Translations under genes and position numbers: made by a program
Notes under the pieces: generated by a model
The model's database searches: none
Told to the model about the DNA's origin: nothing
Seen by the model: only the letters and a program-made list of their open reading frames with translations
In this document: positions 21,656 to 30,425 of the stretch, one piece after another
Layout: every line of letters begins with the position of its first letter
Position numbering within the stretch: position 1 is the stretch's first letter
Assembly: GCF_040656415.1 (NCBI RefSeq)
Contig: NZ_JBFAMC010000002.1
Coordinates: 434,001 to 498,000 of the forward strand
Direction of reading: 5' to 3'
Origin: Rhodococcus_F sp040656415
Lineage (GTDB): Bacteria > Actinomycetota > Actinomycetes > Mycobacteriales > Mycobacteriaceae
DNA length: 64,000 nt

Positions 21656-23389
21656 ATGCTGAGATCCCTGCTGACCACCTACCTTCGCCCGTACAAGCGG
21701 GAGTTGACGGCGGTGGTCCTGTTCCAGTTGGTCTCGACGTCAGCTGCCCTGTACCTGCCCAGCCTCAACGCCGATTTGATCGACTACGGCGTCACGCAGG
21801 GCGACATCTCGTACATTCTGACGACCGGCCTGACAATGCTCCTGGTCACCGTCGTCCAGATCACGTGCTCGATCGGATCGGTGTTCTTCGCCGCACGTGC
21901 AGCGATGGGTTTCGGGCGTGATGTGCGAGCGGCGGTGATGCACCAGGTCGGCACATTCTCGTCCCGAGAATTCGGCCGATTCGGTGCGCCGTCGCTGATC
22001 ACGCGCAACACGAACGACGTTCAGCAGGTACAGATGCTCGTCGTGATGAGCTGCACAATCCTTGTGACGGCACCGATCATGTCTATCGGTGGCATCGTGA
22101 TGGCGATTCGGATGCAAGCGAGTCTCGCGTGGATATTGGCCGTCACGGTGCCGGTCCTCGCATTGGCGATGGCGCTCGTGATCTCCCGAATGGTGCCGGC
22201 GTTCCGGGAGATGCAGAAGCGCATCGACGGAGTCAATCGCGTATTGCGGGAGCAGATCACCGGTATCCGGGTGATCCGGGCGTTCGTTCGCGAGCGCTCC
22301 GAGATAGAGCGGTTCGGCACAGCGAACGAGCAACTCACCCAAACTGCACTTCGGATCGGTCGTCTCACCGCGCTCATGTTCCCTGTGGTGATGATGATCG
22401 CGAATCTCACCAGTGTTGCTGTCATTTGGTTCGGTGGTCACCAGATCGACAACGGCACCATGCAGATCGGCTCACTGACGGCGATCCTCACCTACATCAT
22501 GCAGATTCTCATGGCCGTGATGATGGCGTCCTTCATCGCGATGCTGGCCCCACGTGCCGCGGTGAGCGCCGAACGCATAGGAGAGGTCCTCGAGACCGAG
22601 TCGACCGTGGTCCCGCCCTCCGAACCCGTGACCGCTGTTTCGAAGTCCGGCGCGGTCGAACTACGCAATGCCGAGTTCAAGTTTCCTGGTGCCGAAGAAC
22701 CGGTGCTTCGCGACATCAGCTTCAAGGCAGAGTCGGGCAAGACCACTGCCATCATCGGCGGCACCGGTTCAGGAAAGACAACGCTGCTGTCGCTGATTCC
22801 GCGTCTGATCGATGCCACCTCGGGTTCTGTTTCGGTCGCAGGCAACGATGTTCGACGCTACGACCTCGACGCCTTGCGGTCCGAGATCGGCCTGGTTCCG
22901 CAGAGGCCGTACTTGTTCTCGGGCACTGTCGCCACCAACCTGCGGTACGGCAAACCCGACGCCACTGACGAGGAACTGTGGCAGGCCCTCGAGATCGCAC
23001 AGGCCGCGGACTTCGTACGTGCCATGCCCGAGGGTCTCGACACTCCTGTCGCTCAAGGCGGCACAACTGTCTCGGGTGGTCAGCGGCAGCGACTCGCCAT
23101 CGCGCGGGCATTGGTTCGCCGACCGTCGATCTACCTGTTCGACGACTCCTTCTCCTCCCTCGACCTCGGCACGGACTCTCGACTGCGTGCGGCGCTCAAA
23201 CCGGTAACCGCGAACGCGTGCGTCATCGTCGTCGCGCAGCGAGTGTCCACCATCATCGACGCGGAACAAATCGTCGTCCTCGAGGACGGCGCCGTCGTCG
23301 GTATCGGAACGCATGACGACCTGCTCGCCACTTGCCCGTGTTATGTCGAGATCGTCGAATCCCAACGATCGGTCGAGGAAGCCCTATGA
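21656..23389 (+). CDS. ABC exporter half-transporter, degenerate-site subunit
   Basis: A 577-residue fusion of a six-helix exporter membrane domain (about 1-310) and an ATPase domain. The Walker A is GGTGSGKTT, the signature motif VSGGQRQRLAIARAL is intact, and Walker B reads YLFDDSF with Asp where the catalytic Glu normally sits. The switch position reads VVAQRVSTI with Gln instead of His. So its own catalytic residues are degenerate while its signature motif is canonical, the pattern of one half of a heterodimeric exporter. The stop overlaps the start of the partner gene (ATGA). The pair resembles Rv1272c/Rv1273c of mycobacteria; the cargo is unknown. Confidence 0.9.
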   Translation: MLRSLLTTYLRPYKRELTAVVLFQLVSTSAALYLPSLNADLIDYGVTQGDISYILTTGLTMLLVTVVQITCSIGSVFFAARAAMGFGRDVRAAVMHQVGTFSSREFGRFGAPSLITRNTNDVQQVQMLVVMSCTILVTAPIMSIGGIVMAIRMQASLAWILAVTVPVLALAMALVISRMVPAFREMQKRIDGVNRVLREQITGIRVIRAFVRERSEIERFGTANEQLTQTALRIGRLTALMFPVVMMIANLTSVAVIWFGGHQIDNGTMQIGSLTAILTYIMQILMAVMMASFIAMLAPRAAVSAERIGEVLETESTVVPPSEPVTAVSKSGAVELRNAEFKFPGAEEPVLRDISFKAESGKTTAIIGGTGSGKTTLLSLIPRLIDATSGSVSVAGNDVRRYDLDALRSEIGLVPQRPYLFSGTVATNLRYGKPDATDEELWQALEIAQAADFVRAMPEGLDTPVAQGGTTVSGGQRQRLAIARALVRRPSIYLFDDSFSSLDLGTDSRLRAALKPVTANACVIVVAQRVSTIIDAEQIVVLEDGAVVGIGTHDDLLATCPCYVEIVESQRSVEEAL

Positions 23390-25359
23390 GCGATCGCACC
23401 AGCGCAGCCACCGCCAACCGTCCGATAGGTCCGCGCATGCCGGGTTCGGCCGCTGCCCCACCCGCGTCCAAACCCGACGATCTGTGGCCTTCCATGAAGA
23501 GGCTGTTCGGGCGACTGCGCCCGCACCGATTCGCCGTGGGGGTCGTCCTATTGGTCGCCACCATCTCGGTGGTGCTCACCTCGATCGCACCGAGAATGCT
23601 CGGGCAGGGCACCAATGTGATCTTCGACGGCATCGTCGGCAAGCAGTTGCCTGCCGGGCTGTCCAAGGAACAGGCCATCGAAGGACTGCGGGCAAACGGC
23701 CAGAATACGTTCGCCGACATGGTGTCCGGCATGAACGTCGTGCCCGGCATGGGTGTCGACTTCGGTGCTCTCGGTCGGGTCCTTGCAATCGTGCTGGCCC
23801 TGTATCTGGGGTCCGCGCTCTTGATGTGGTTGTCGGGTTTCCTGCTCAACATCATCGTCCAGGGCGTCGTGAGGAACCTAAGAGCAGAGGTCGAACGCAA
23901 GATTCATCGGCTTCCGTTGCGTTACTTCGACTCCCACGCTCGTGGGGATCTGTTGAGCCGAGTCACCAATGACATCGACAACGTCTCGCAGTCGTTGCAG
24001 CAGACGTTGAGCCAGTTGCTCGTGTCGGTGATGACGGTGATCGCCATTTTCGTGATGATGATGGTCATCTCGCCGCTACTCGCGTTGATCGCGGTGCTGA
24101 CGGTGCCGCTCTCGGTCGTGGTGACCGCATTGATCGCGAAACGGTCCAAGCCCCACTTCATGTCGCAATGGAAGACGACCGGTGAGCTCAACGCTCAGAT
24201 CGAGGAGGCGTACACGGGACACGAGCTGGTCGCCGTGTTCGGCCGCAGCCGCGAAGTGGAGGCCCGCTTCCAGGAGAAGAACGAGCAGCTCTACCAGTCC
24301 AGTTTCAGGGCTCAGTTCTTCTCCAACATGATCATGCCCTCGATCATGTTCCTCGGAAACCTCAACTTCGTGGCCATCGCCGTCATCGGTGGTATGCGCG
24401 TGGCGTCCGGCACGATGACCCTCGGTGACGTGCAGGCGTTCATTCAGTACTCCCGACAATTCACACAGCCCCTCACCCAGATCGGGGCGATGGCGAATCT
24501 CTTGCAGTCGGGCGTGGCATCCGCGGAGCGGGTGTTCGCTGTTCTCGACGAAGACGAAGAGGCCGAAGATCTTCTCGAAGCTCCGCAGCTGTCCGGCCTG
24601 GAAGACGCGGGCGTTTCCGCAGGTGGGCGCGTCGAATTCTCGGACGTGTCGTTCAGCTACAGTGCGGACTCTCCGCTGATCGAGAACCTGTCGCTGGTCG
24701 CCGAGCCTGGGCAGATGGTGGCGATCGTCGGCCCCACTGGCGCCGGCAAGACCACCCTCGTGAACCTGCTTCTGCGGTTCTACGATCTCGACGGAGGCAA
24801 GATTCTCCTGGATGGCGTCGACATCGCGGAAATATCCCGCGACGACCTGCGTTCCCGCACAGGCATGGTGCTACAGGACGCGTGGCTGTTCGGCGGCACC
24901 ATCCGCGACAACATCGCATACGGGCGGCCTGATGCCACGGAGGAGGAAATCCTCGAGGCCGCGCGCATGAGCTACGTGGACCGGTTCGTCCACTCGCTTC
25001 CGGATGGGTACGACACCGTCATCGACGAAGAGGGCAACAACATCAGCGCCGGCGAGAAGCAGCTGATCACCATAGCCCGAGCATTCATCGCGCAGCCGTC
25101 GATCCTGATCCTGGACGAGGCGACGAGTTCTGTCGACACACGCACCGAGTTGCTCGTGCAGCACGCGTCCGCAGTACTGCGCAGTGACCGCACGAGTTTC
25201 GTTATCGCCCACCGATTGTCGACCATCCGTGACGCGGATGTGATCGTCGTAATGGAGGACGGACGGATAGTGGAGCAGGGCAGCCACGAGGATCTGTTAC
25301 TTGCTCGCGGTTCGTACTACCGCTTGTACAACAGCCAGTTTGCCGGCGCCGAAGTGTAA
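23386..25359 (+). CDS. ABC exporter half-transporter, catalytic-site subunit
   Basis: A 657-residue partner of the preceding gene, translationally coupled through ATGA. A longer amino end (Ala/Pro-rich) precedes the membrane domain, which carries a large insertion between its first two helices (RMLGQGTNVIFDGIVGKQLP, then a further stretch of about 40 residues). In the ATPase domain Walker A is GPTGAGKTT, Walker B is ILILDEATSSVD with the catalytic Glu, and the switch His is present in IAHRLSTI. The signature reads ISAGEKQ instead of SGGQ. Together the two subunits would make one competent and one degenerate ATP site. Confidence 0.9.
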   Translation: MSDRTSAATANRPIGPRMPGSAAAPPASKPDDLWPSMKRLFGRLRPHRFAVGVVLLVATISVVLTSIAPRMLGQGTNVIFDGIVGKQLPAGLSKEQAIEGLRANGQNTFADMVSGMNVVPGMGVDFGALGRVLAIVLALYLGSALLMWLSGFLLNIIVQGVVRNLRAEVERKIHRLPLRYFDSHARGDLLSRVTNDIDNVSQSLQQTLSQLLVSVMTVIAIFVMMMVISPLLALIAVLTVPLSVVVTALIAKRSKPHFMSQWKTTGELNAQIEEAYTGHELVAVFGRSREVEARFQEKNEQLYQSSFRAQFFSNMIMPSIMFLGNLNFVAIAVIGGMRVASGTMTLGDVQAFIQYSRQFTQPLTQIGAMANLLQSGVASAERVFAVLDEDEEAEDLLEAPQLSGLEDAGVSAGGRVEFSDVSFSYSADSPLIENLSLVAEPGQMVAIVGPTGAGKTTLVNLLLRFYDLDGGKILLDGVDIAEISRDDLRSRTGMVLQDAWLFGGTIRDNIAYGRPDATEEEILEAARMSYVDRFVHSLPDGYDTVIDEEGNNISAGEKQLITIARAFIAQPSILILDEATSSVDTRTELLVQHASAVLRSDRTSFVIAHRLSTIRDADVIVVMEDGRIVEQGSHEDLLLARGSYYRLYNSQFAGAEV

Positions 25360-25465
25360 GTCTTGATCTTGGACGGTAGGGCGCGAGTGTCTCGGTGCTG
25401 TACCTGCACTTCGGGTGACGCAGTGGTGTGTCGCCGGGAACGCCGCGCGTGATTGGATACACCTC

Positions 25466-26710
25466 GTGAATTCCGAAGTGCCGACCCCGCCCGATCCGTT
25501 CTTCACCGTCAACACCAGGCTCGACGGGCAACTGGGCCGGACCGGCACCATCCACACCCCACACGGCGATATCGCAACTCCGTCGTTCGTTGCCGTCGGC
25601 ACCAAGGCGACCGTCAAGGCCGTGCTACCCGAGGCCATGAAGGAACTAGGCGCGCAGTCACTGCTCGCAAACGCGTACCACCTGTACCTACAGCCCGGCC
25701 CGGAGATCGTCGACGAGGCCGGGGGTCTGGGTAGGTTCATGAACTGGGACGGCCCGACCTTCACCGACAGCGGCGGATTCCAGGTGATGTCGTTGGGCGT
25801 CGGCTTCAAGAAGGTCCTCGCGATGGAAGCAGTCGGGGTGCAGTCCGACGATGTGATAGCGGAGGGCAAGGAACGACTCGCAACGGTCGACGAGGACGGT
25901 GTCACGTTCAAGTCTCACCTGAACGGTTCACGGCACCGGTTCACGCCCGAGGTGTCGATGCAGATCCAACACCAACTCGGCGCCGACATCATGTTCGCGT
26001 TCGATGAACTCACCACTCTTCTGAACACCCGCGAATACCAGGAACAATCGGTAGAGCGGACGCACGCATGGGCAGAACGCTGCATCGCCGAGCACGAGAA
26101 GCTCACAGCCGAGCGCACCCACCGGCCCTATCAAGCGCTGTTCGGGGTCGTCCAGGGCGCTCAGTATGAGGACTTGCGCAGGCAGGCGTGTCGGGGACTG
26201 GAGTCGATAACCGGGGAGAGCGGCCGCGGCTTCGACGGATACGGCATCGGCGGCGCGCTCGAGAAGCAGAACCTGGGCACCATCATCCGTTGGTGCAACG
26301 AGGAGTTGCCCGAGCACAAGCCGCGGCACCTGCTCGGTATCAGCGAGCCTGACGACTTCTTCGTTGCCATCGAGAACGGCGCCGACACCTTCGACTGCGT
26401 CAACCCGTCACGCGTCGCCCGCAATGCGGCGATCTATCACCCCGACGGTCGATTCAATATCAACACCAGTCGGTACCGTCGCGATTTCACGCCCATCGAC
26501 GCGGACTGCGACTGCTACACCTGTGCGAATTACACCCGTGCCTACCTGCACCACCTGTTCAAGGCCAAGGAGATGCTCGCGGCCACGCTGTGCACCATCC
26601 ACAATGAACGCTTCACCGTGCGGTTGGTCGATCAGATCCGCGACAGCATCGACGGCGGGTACTTCGCCGAGTTCAAGGCCGAAACTCTCGGTCGCTACTA
26701 CCGACGGTGA
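25466..26710 (+). CDS. tgt: tRNA-guanine(34) transglycosylase
   Basis: A 414-residue enzyme that exchanges guanine 34 of GUN-anticodon tRNAs for queuine or its precursor. Visible features are NTRLDGQLGRTGTIHTPHG at the amino end, the active-site TDSGGFQVMSL with Asp at about residue 101, and EKQNLGTIIRW later in the barrel. The zinc site is CDCYTC at about 348-353, followed by RAYLHHLF and the His of TIHN near 379. The GTG at 25466 is preferred; an in-frame ATG at 25415 would add 17 unusual residues. It converges on the queuosine-precursor transporter gene across a strong hairpin. Confidence 0.95.
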   Translation: MNSEVPTPPDPFFTVNTRLDGQLGRTGTIHTPHGDIATPSFVAVGTKATVKAVLPEAMKELGAQSLLANAYHLYLQPGPEIVDEAGGLGRFMNWDGPTFTDSGGFQVMSLGVGFKKVLAMEAVGVQSDDVIAEGKERLATVDEDGVTFKSHLNGSRHRFTPEVSMQIQHQLGADIMFAFDELTTLLNTREYQEQSVERTHAWAERCIAEHEKLTAERTHRPYQALFGVVQGAQYEDLRRQACRGLESITGESGRGFDGYGIGGALEKQNLGTIIRWCNEELPEHKPRHLLGISEPDDFFVAIENGADTFDCVNPSRVARNAAIYHPDGRFNINTSRYRRDFTPIDADCDCYTCANYTRAYLHHLFKAKEMLAATLCTIHNERFTVRLVDQIRDSIDGGYFAEFKAETLGRYYRR

Positions 26711-26737
26711 GGTGGCAGAGTACGTTCTGCCACCTCA
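26708..26737. terminator. Bidirectional terminator between tgt and the Q-precursor transporter
   Basis: A 12-base perfect stem, TGAGGTGGCAGA with TCTGCCACCTCA, begins at the tgt stop codon and ends ten bases before the end of the convergent gene. It can stop transcription from both sides. Confidence 0.82.
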
Positions 26738-26746
26738 CGCAGCGGG

Positions 26747-27487
26747 TCAGAGCCGGTAGGTGGGTTCGCGCTTCTTGATGAAGGAAATGGCGCGGTAGGT
26801 GATCGGCATGACCAGCACCTCCACCAGGGTCTTCCACAGGAACCCGACGATCACATAGTTGATGAAGTCACTCCACGTATTGATTCCGATGGCGCCGGCG
26901 GCGATGGCGCAAAAGATCAGGGTGTCGGCGAATTGAGAGACGACGGTGGAGCCTAGGAGCCGCGCCCACAGGTGCTTTTCCTTGGTGCGCTCCTTGATCA
27001 AGACAAGCGTCAGCGAGTTGAGCATCTGGCCTACGAAGTAGGCGGCTAGCCCGGCCAGTAGCAGTCGTGGGTACACCCCGACGACGGACGCCAAGGCTTC
27101 CTGGTTCTCGTAGAAGTCTGCGGGCGGCAGTTCGATGAGGATCCAGAAGCAGATGGCGGCCAGAATCAGGGCGCCGAAGCCCAGGTAGATCGCCCGCCGG
27201 GTTGCCTTGAAGCCGTAAACCTCGCTGAGAATGTCGCCGAGGATGTAGGCGAGCGGGAAGAGGAAGAACCCGCCGTCGGTGATGATCGGCAGGATCTGCA
27301 GCGGACCGATGGTCAGCGAGGCATCACTGAGGAATGCGACGCCCTTCGTCGCGCTGATATTCGAGATCAGCAGGGTCGCGGTGAAGAGTGCGACGATCGC
27401 GGGGTAGTAGCTCCGGCTGACATGCGCGAATGTCGCGTGTTCGGGTTGCTTGGTCTGCTGATCTATGGCTGTCACGCCGTCATCCAA
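26747..27487 (-). CDS. Queuosine precursor transporter (YhhQ/QPTR family)
   Basis: A 246-residue membrane protein of the former DUF165 group. Six helices can be traced, beginning with PAIVALFTATLLISNISATK. Family marks include GGFFLFPLAYILGDILSEVY, ARLLGSTVVSQFADTLIFCA and a final VGFLWKTLVEVLVMPITYR. In characterised members this protein imports queuosine precursors such as preQ0/preQ1 or queuine. Its position next to tgt and near gluQRS supports that role. Two starts are possible: ATG at 27487 and GTG at 27475. Confidence 0.9.
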   Translation of the reverse strand: MDDGVTAIDQQTKQPEHATFAHVSRSYYPAIVALFTATLLISNISATKGVAFLSDASLTIGPLQILPIITDGGFFLFPLAYILGDILSEVYGFKATRRAIYLGFGALILAAICFWILIELPPADFYENQEALASVVGVYPRLLLAGLAAYFVGQMLNSLTLVLIKERTKEKHLWARLLGSTVVSQFADTLIFCAIAAGAIGINTWSDFINYVIVGFLWKTLVEVLVMPITYRAISFIKKREPTYRL

Positions 27488-27519
27488 GCACTTGTGGGTA
27501 CGCGTGCGCGAATCAGGTA

Positions 27520-27574
27520 GCGGGTGAACGTACCGTTTGCCCGATTGCTTCGGTGGCGGGGTACGTTCACCCGC
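27520..27574 (-). terminator. Terminator hairpin downstream of the RDD gene
   Basis: A 15-base perfect stem, GCGGGTGAACGTACC with GGTACGTTCACCCGC, around a 25-base loop. On the minus strand it follows the RDD-protein stop and precedes the transporter start, so it should separate those two genes. Confidence 0.75.
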
Positions 27575-27598
27575 AGGTGATGCGGTGAAGTGGACCCG

Positions 27599-28249
27599 TC
27601 AGACCTTGACGACGCGCGTGCCGCCCGCAATCTCGTCGTGCTTGCCCTGCTTGGTGGGGCTGTTGGCAATGGTTACGGAGAGCACGATCATGAGGACGAA
27701 CCCGATGAACCCGAACAACAAGCCGATGATCGGGAGCGCGCCCATCGCACTGAGGAAGAAGAAGCCGTTGCGGGTCAGAGATTGCTGCTGGGTGGGCAGA
27801 CCGCCCTCCGGTCCTACGACGCGCAGGCCCAGAAGTTGCTTGCCGAGGGTCTGCCCGCGCGTGGTCTCGAGGAACACGAAGTAGCAGACCACTGCCGCCA
27901 CGCTGATGACTGCGCCGATGAGACTGCCGATCAGTCCGCCGAGGGACGCCGTAATCACAGAAGTGATGATTCCTGTCGGGATACCGACGATGAAACTGTC
28001 GATCAACCGCGCCGCCATGCGGGGGAGCAGCTCACCCGGTGTGGACGAGTTGAAGCCGAAGTCCGGCGCTGCGAACTGCCGCGTGTAGAACTGCTGTTCA
28101 GAACCGTACTGCGGAGGCTGTCCGCCGAACTGCTGCTGCCCGTACTGCTGCTGCCCGTACTGCTGCTGCCCGTACTGCTGTTGCCCGTACTGCTGTTGCC
28201 CGCCGTACGGTGGTTGCGCCTGGTTCGGGTCGAATCCGCCAGTGGTCAT
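27599..28249 (-). CDS. RDD family membrane protein with Gln-rich head
   Basis: A 216-residue protein. The first 50 residues contain five near-identical QQYGQ-type units and other Gln/Tyr/Gly-rich sequence, encoded by a 15-bp tandem DNA repeat near 28127-28200. The rest is an RDD domain: AARLIDSFIVGIPTGIITSV with the conserved Arg-Asp, a middle helix pair, and ETTRGQTLGKQLLGLRVV. The domain has two or three membrane helices and no known activity. The low-complexity head probably varies in length between strains. The GQTLGKQLLGLRVV loop is typical of the family. Confidence 0.87.
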   Translation of the reverse strand: MTTGGFDPNQAQPPYGGQQQYGQQQYGQQQYGQQQYGQQQFGGQPPQYGSEQQFYTRQFAAPDFGFNSSTPGELLPRMAARLIDSFIVGIPTGIITSVITASLGGLIGSLIGAVISVAAVVCYFVFLETTRGQTLGKQLLGLRVVGPEGGLPTQQQSLTRNGFFFLSAMGALPIIGLLFGFIGFVLMIVLSVTIANSPTKQGKHDEIAGGTRVVKV

Positions 28250-28343
28250 GAAATCCCCCTCGAATCGCGAGTCTTGATTGTCGGATACCGCTTGAGAACC
28301 TTACGCAGGGGTGTGAGCGACTCAACTGGTGGGACTCGGAAAT

Positions 28344-28383
28344 GGGTGAGCGCACTCGCCGAGAGGCGAAAGTGCGCTCACCC
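28344..28383 (-). terminator. Terminator hairpin between the two membrane-protein genes
   Basis: GGGTGAGCGCACT pairs with AGTGCGCTCACCC, with a nested TCGCC-GAGA-GGCGA hairpin inside. It lies ten bases after the stop of the minus-strand gene at 28393, so it terminates that gene before the RDD gene begins. Confidence 0.8.
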
Positions 28384-28392
28384 GTGTGGACG

Positions 28393-29325
28393 TCAGGCCG
28401 AGACGTAGCGGCCTGTGAGCACCCTGTAGGCGTAAGTCGAGGCGATGATCGAGATCGGAATCGAAACGAGAAGTCCGACGACGAAGAGGAGCAGCCCGAT
28501 GATGTTGATGCCCACGAGGGCGAGTGCCAGCAGCAGCACTGGGCCGATATTCTTCGCGATCACTGTGATGCTGGATTTGATGGCGCTGATCGCATCCTGG
28601 TTCTGGTCGACGACAAACTGCAGCGTCCACCACGTAAAGAAGATCACGATCAATGCCGGGATGATGAATAGGAACAACCCGATGGTTGTGGCCACGCTGA
28701 TGATCAAGCTGGCGATGATGATGGTGCCGACGTTCGTGAATTCGAAGAATGTAGCGAAGGACGGCTTGTTTCCGTCGAGTTCCCTCAGTGAACCCCGTAC
28801 GAGTGCTGCGTTGATCAGGTAGCCGATGATGGCGGTGACGATGGTGCTGAGGATGCGCCACACTGAGGATGCCCCGCTGGTGTCGGCCGTCGCACCCAAT
28901 CCACCGAAAATTATGCTCAGCGCGATCTCTATGAGGACCACGATCAGCATGATGCCGACCCAGACGAGCGCATTGTCCTTGAATTTGTTCCAGCCGTAAC
29001 CGATCGCGGAGCCTACCGAGAATCCGCCCGATATCTGTTCGGAATAGCCGTAATTCGGCAACGGTGGGGGTGGTGGATACCCGCCGGGCGGTGGCATTTG
29101 TGGCGGTGGAGGTGGGTAGTTACCCTGCGGCGGATAGTTTCCGCCAGGCGGCGGGCCTTGCGGCGGGGGGTAGCTGCCGGGTGGGGGCGGATATGCGCCG
29201 GGCGGTGGCATCTGTGGCGGCGGAGGTGGGTAGTTTCCGTCCGGCGGTGGTGGAGTGCCCTGTGAAGGACGATCTTCCTGGCCGCTGTCGGGTTCCTCGT
29301 TCGGATCTTTTCCACCAGTCGACAT
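28393..29325 (-). CDS. Integral membrane protein with Pro/Gly/Tyr-rich head
   Basis: A 310-residue protein. Residues 1-100 are dominated by PPPPGxYPPP and PPQMPPPG repeats, then YGYSEQISGGFSVGSAIGYG leads into four or five membrane segments, for example ALVWVGIMLIVVLIEIALSI and LLLALALVGINIIGLLLFVV. The proline-rich head plus membrane body is common in actinobacterial proteins of the cell pole or division machinery, but I cannot name a function. It probably evolved its head the same way as the neighbouring RDD protein, since both have cytosolic low-complexity heads of similar length. Confidence 0.75.
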   Translation of the reverse strand: MSTGGKDPNEEPDSGQEDRPSQGTPPPPDGNYPPPPPQMPPPGAYPPPPGSYPPPQGPPPGGNYPPQGNYPPPPPQMPPPGGYPPPPPLPNYGYSEQISGGFSVGSAIGYGWNKFKDNALVWVGIMLIVVLIEIALSIIFGGLGATADTSGASSVWRILSTIVTAIIGYLINAALVRGSLRELDGNKPSFATFFEFTNVGTIIIASLIISVATTIGLFLFIIPALIVIFFTWWTLQFVVDQNQDAISAIKSSITVIAKNIGPVLLLALALVGINIIGLLLFVVGLLVSIPISIIASTYAYRVLTGRYVSA

Positions 29326-29469
29326 GTGATTCCCTCAGCAAGAGTTGAGTGCTCGCGGATGACACATAGACACTACTCGGCTAATCCTTTACTCGCTTCC
29401 CTTCGTCTGCACAATTCTGGAGTTGTTGTCTACGGCGGTCGGTGTGCCCGTCTGCGTCGACGACGATTG

Positions 29470-30414
29470 TCAGGATGTGGGGGGTCTGATGACCCACGGT
29501 TCACGTGGCAGCTCGCCGGGTTCGAAGCGATCGAGAAGCAGGTCGTGGTTCACGGACTCATCCTGAACCGTGAGCCCCAGTGACGTTGTCAGAATGTGGA
29601 GCACCTGATCGGGATTGCGTCCCAACGCTTTCAGTTGCTCGAGTGTTACGGCACCATCTCGTTTTGCCAGACGCTTACCCTCTTCGTTCAGGGCAAGCGG
29701 GACGTGCGCGTAGGTGGGTGTCGGCAAATCGAGCAGTTCGGCAAGGTATGCCTGTCGTGGTGCAGACGACAGCAGATCGTCCCCTCGTACCACCTGATCG
29801 ATTCCTTGTTCGGCGTCGTCGACTACGACCGCGAGGTTGTAGGCGGGTGTTCCATCACCGCGACGCAGGACCAGGTCGTCCACCAATCCCGTGTATCGGC
29901 CATGCATGACGTCGTTGACGGTGAACGATGAGACGTCTGCTCGCAGTCGCAGGGCAGGTGTCCGCCCGCCCGAACCCCGGGCCATGCGTTCGTCGGGCGT
30001 AAGGTTGCGGCACGTCCCTGGGTAGGCGCCTTGCGGTGCGTGGGGGGCGGAGGCTGCCGCGAGAATTTCCCTTCTCGTGCAGAAGCATTCGTAGGTGAGG
30101 CCGGCGGCGTGGAGCCTTGCGATTGCGTCGTCGTAATGACGAAGTCGATGCGACTGCGACACCACTTCGCCGTCCCAGTCGAGGCCCAGTTCGGTCAGGT
30201 CGGAAAGCTGTCGCTCCCGAGCGCCATCGCGGACGCGGTCGAGATCCTCGATGCGCATCAGAAAGCGCCGCCCCGTGGACCGGGCGAAAAGCCACGCCAG
30301 CAGCGCCGTCCGTAGATTCCCGAGATGGAGATCCCCGGATGGGCTTGGCGCGAAGCGTCCAGCCCCCGACTGTCTGTGTGGGGGCGGTTCGCTCTGACGA
30401 GAAGGATGCGACAT
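29470..30414 (-). CDS. gluQRS: Glutamyl-Q tRNA(Asp) synthetase
   Basis: A 314-residue truncated glutamyl-tRNA synthetase paralog that attaches glutamate to the queuosine base of tRNA-Asp. The HIGH-type motif is SPSGDLHLGNLRTALLAWL (about 24-42), and the KMSKS-type loop reads KRLAKRDGA. The zinc-site signature is YECFCTRREI followed by YPGTCR. The anticodon-binding domain of a full GluRS is absent, which fits this family. The ATG at 30414 is chosen because it lies 11 bases after the stop of the upstream TetR gene; longer starts overlap that gene. It acts on the product of the queuosine pathway represented by tgt. Confidence 0.92.
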   Translation of the reverse strand: MSHPSRQSEPPPHRQSGAGRFAPSPSGDLHLGNLRTALLAWLFARSTGRRFLMRIEDLDRVRDGARERQLSDLTELGLDWDGEVVSQSHRLRHYDDAIARLHAAGLTYECFCTRREILAAASAPHAPQGAYPGTCRNLTPDERMARGSGGRTPALRLRADVSSFTVNDVMHGRYTGLVDDLVLRRGDGTPAYNLAVVVDDAEQGIDQVVRGDDLLSSAPRQAYLAELLDLPTPTYAHVPLALNEEGKRLAKRDGAVTLEQLKALGRNPDQVLHILTTSLGLTVQDESVNHDLLLDRFEPGELPREPWVIRPPTS

Positions 30415-30425
30415 TGGCCGAGGGG

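Noticed and set aside
28127..28200. Regular short repeats that could suggest a CRISPR array
   Set aside because: The 15-bp units are contiguous, in frame and encode QQYGQ-type repeats. There are no spacers.
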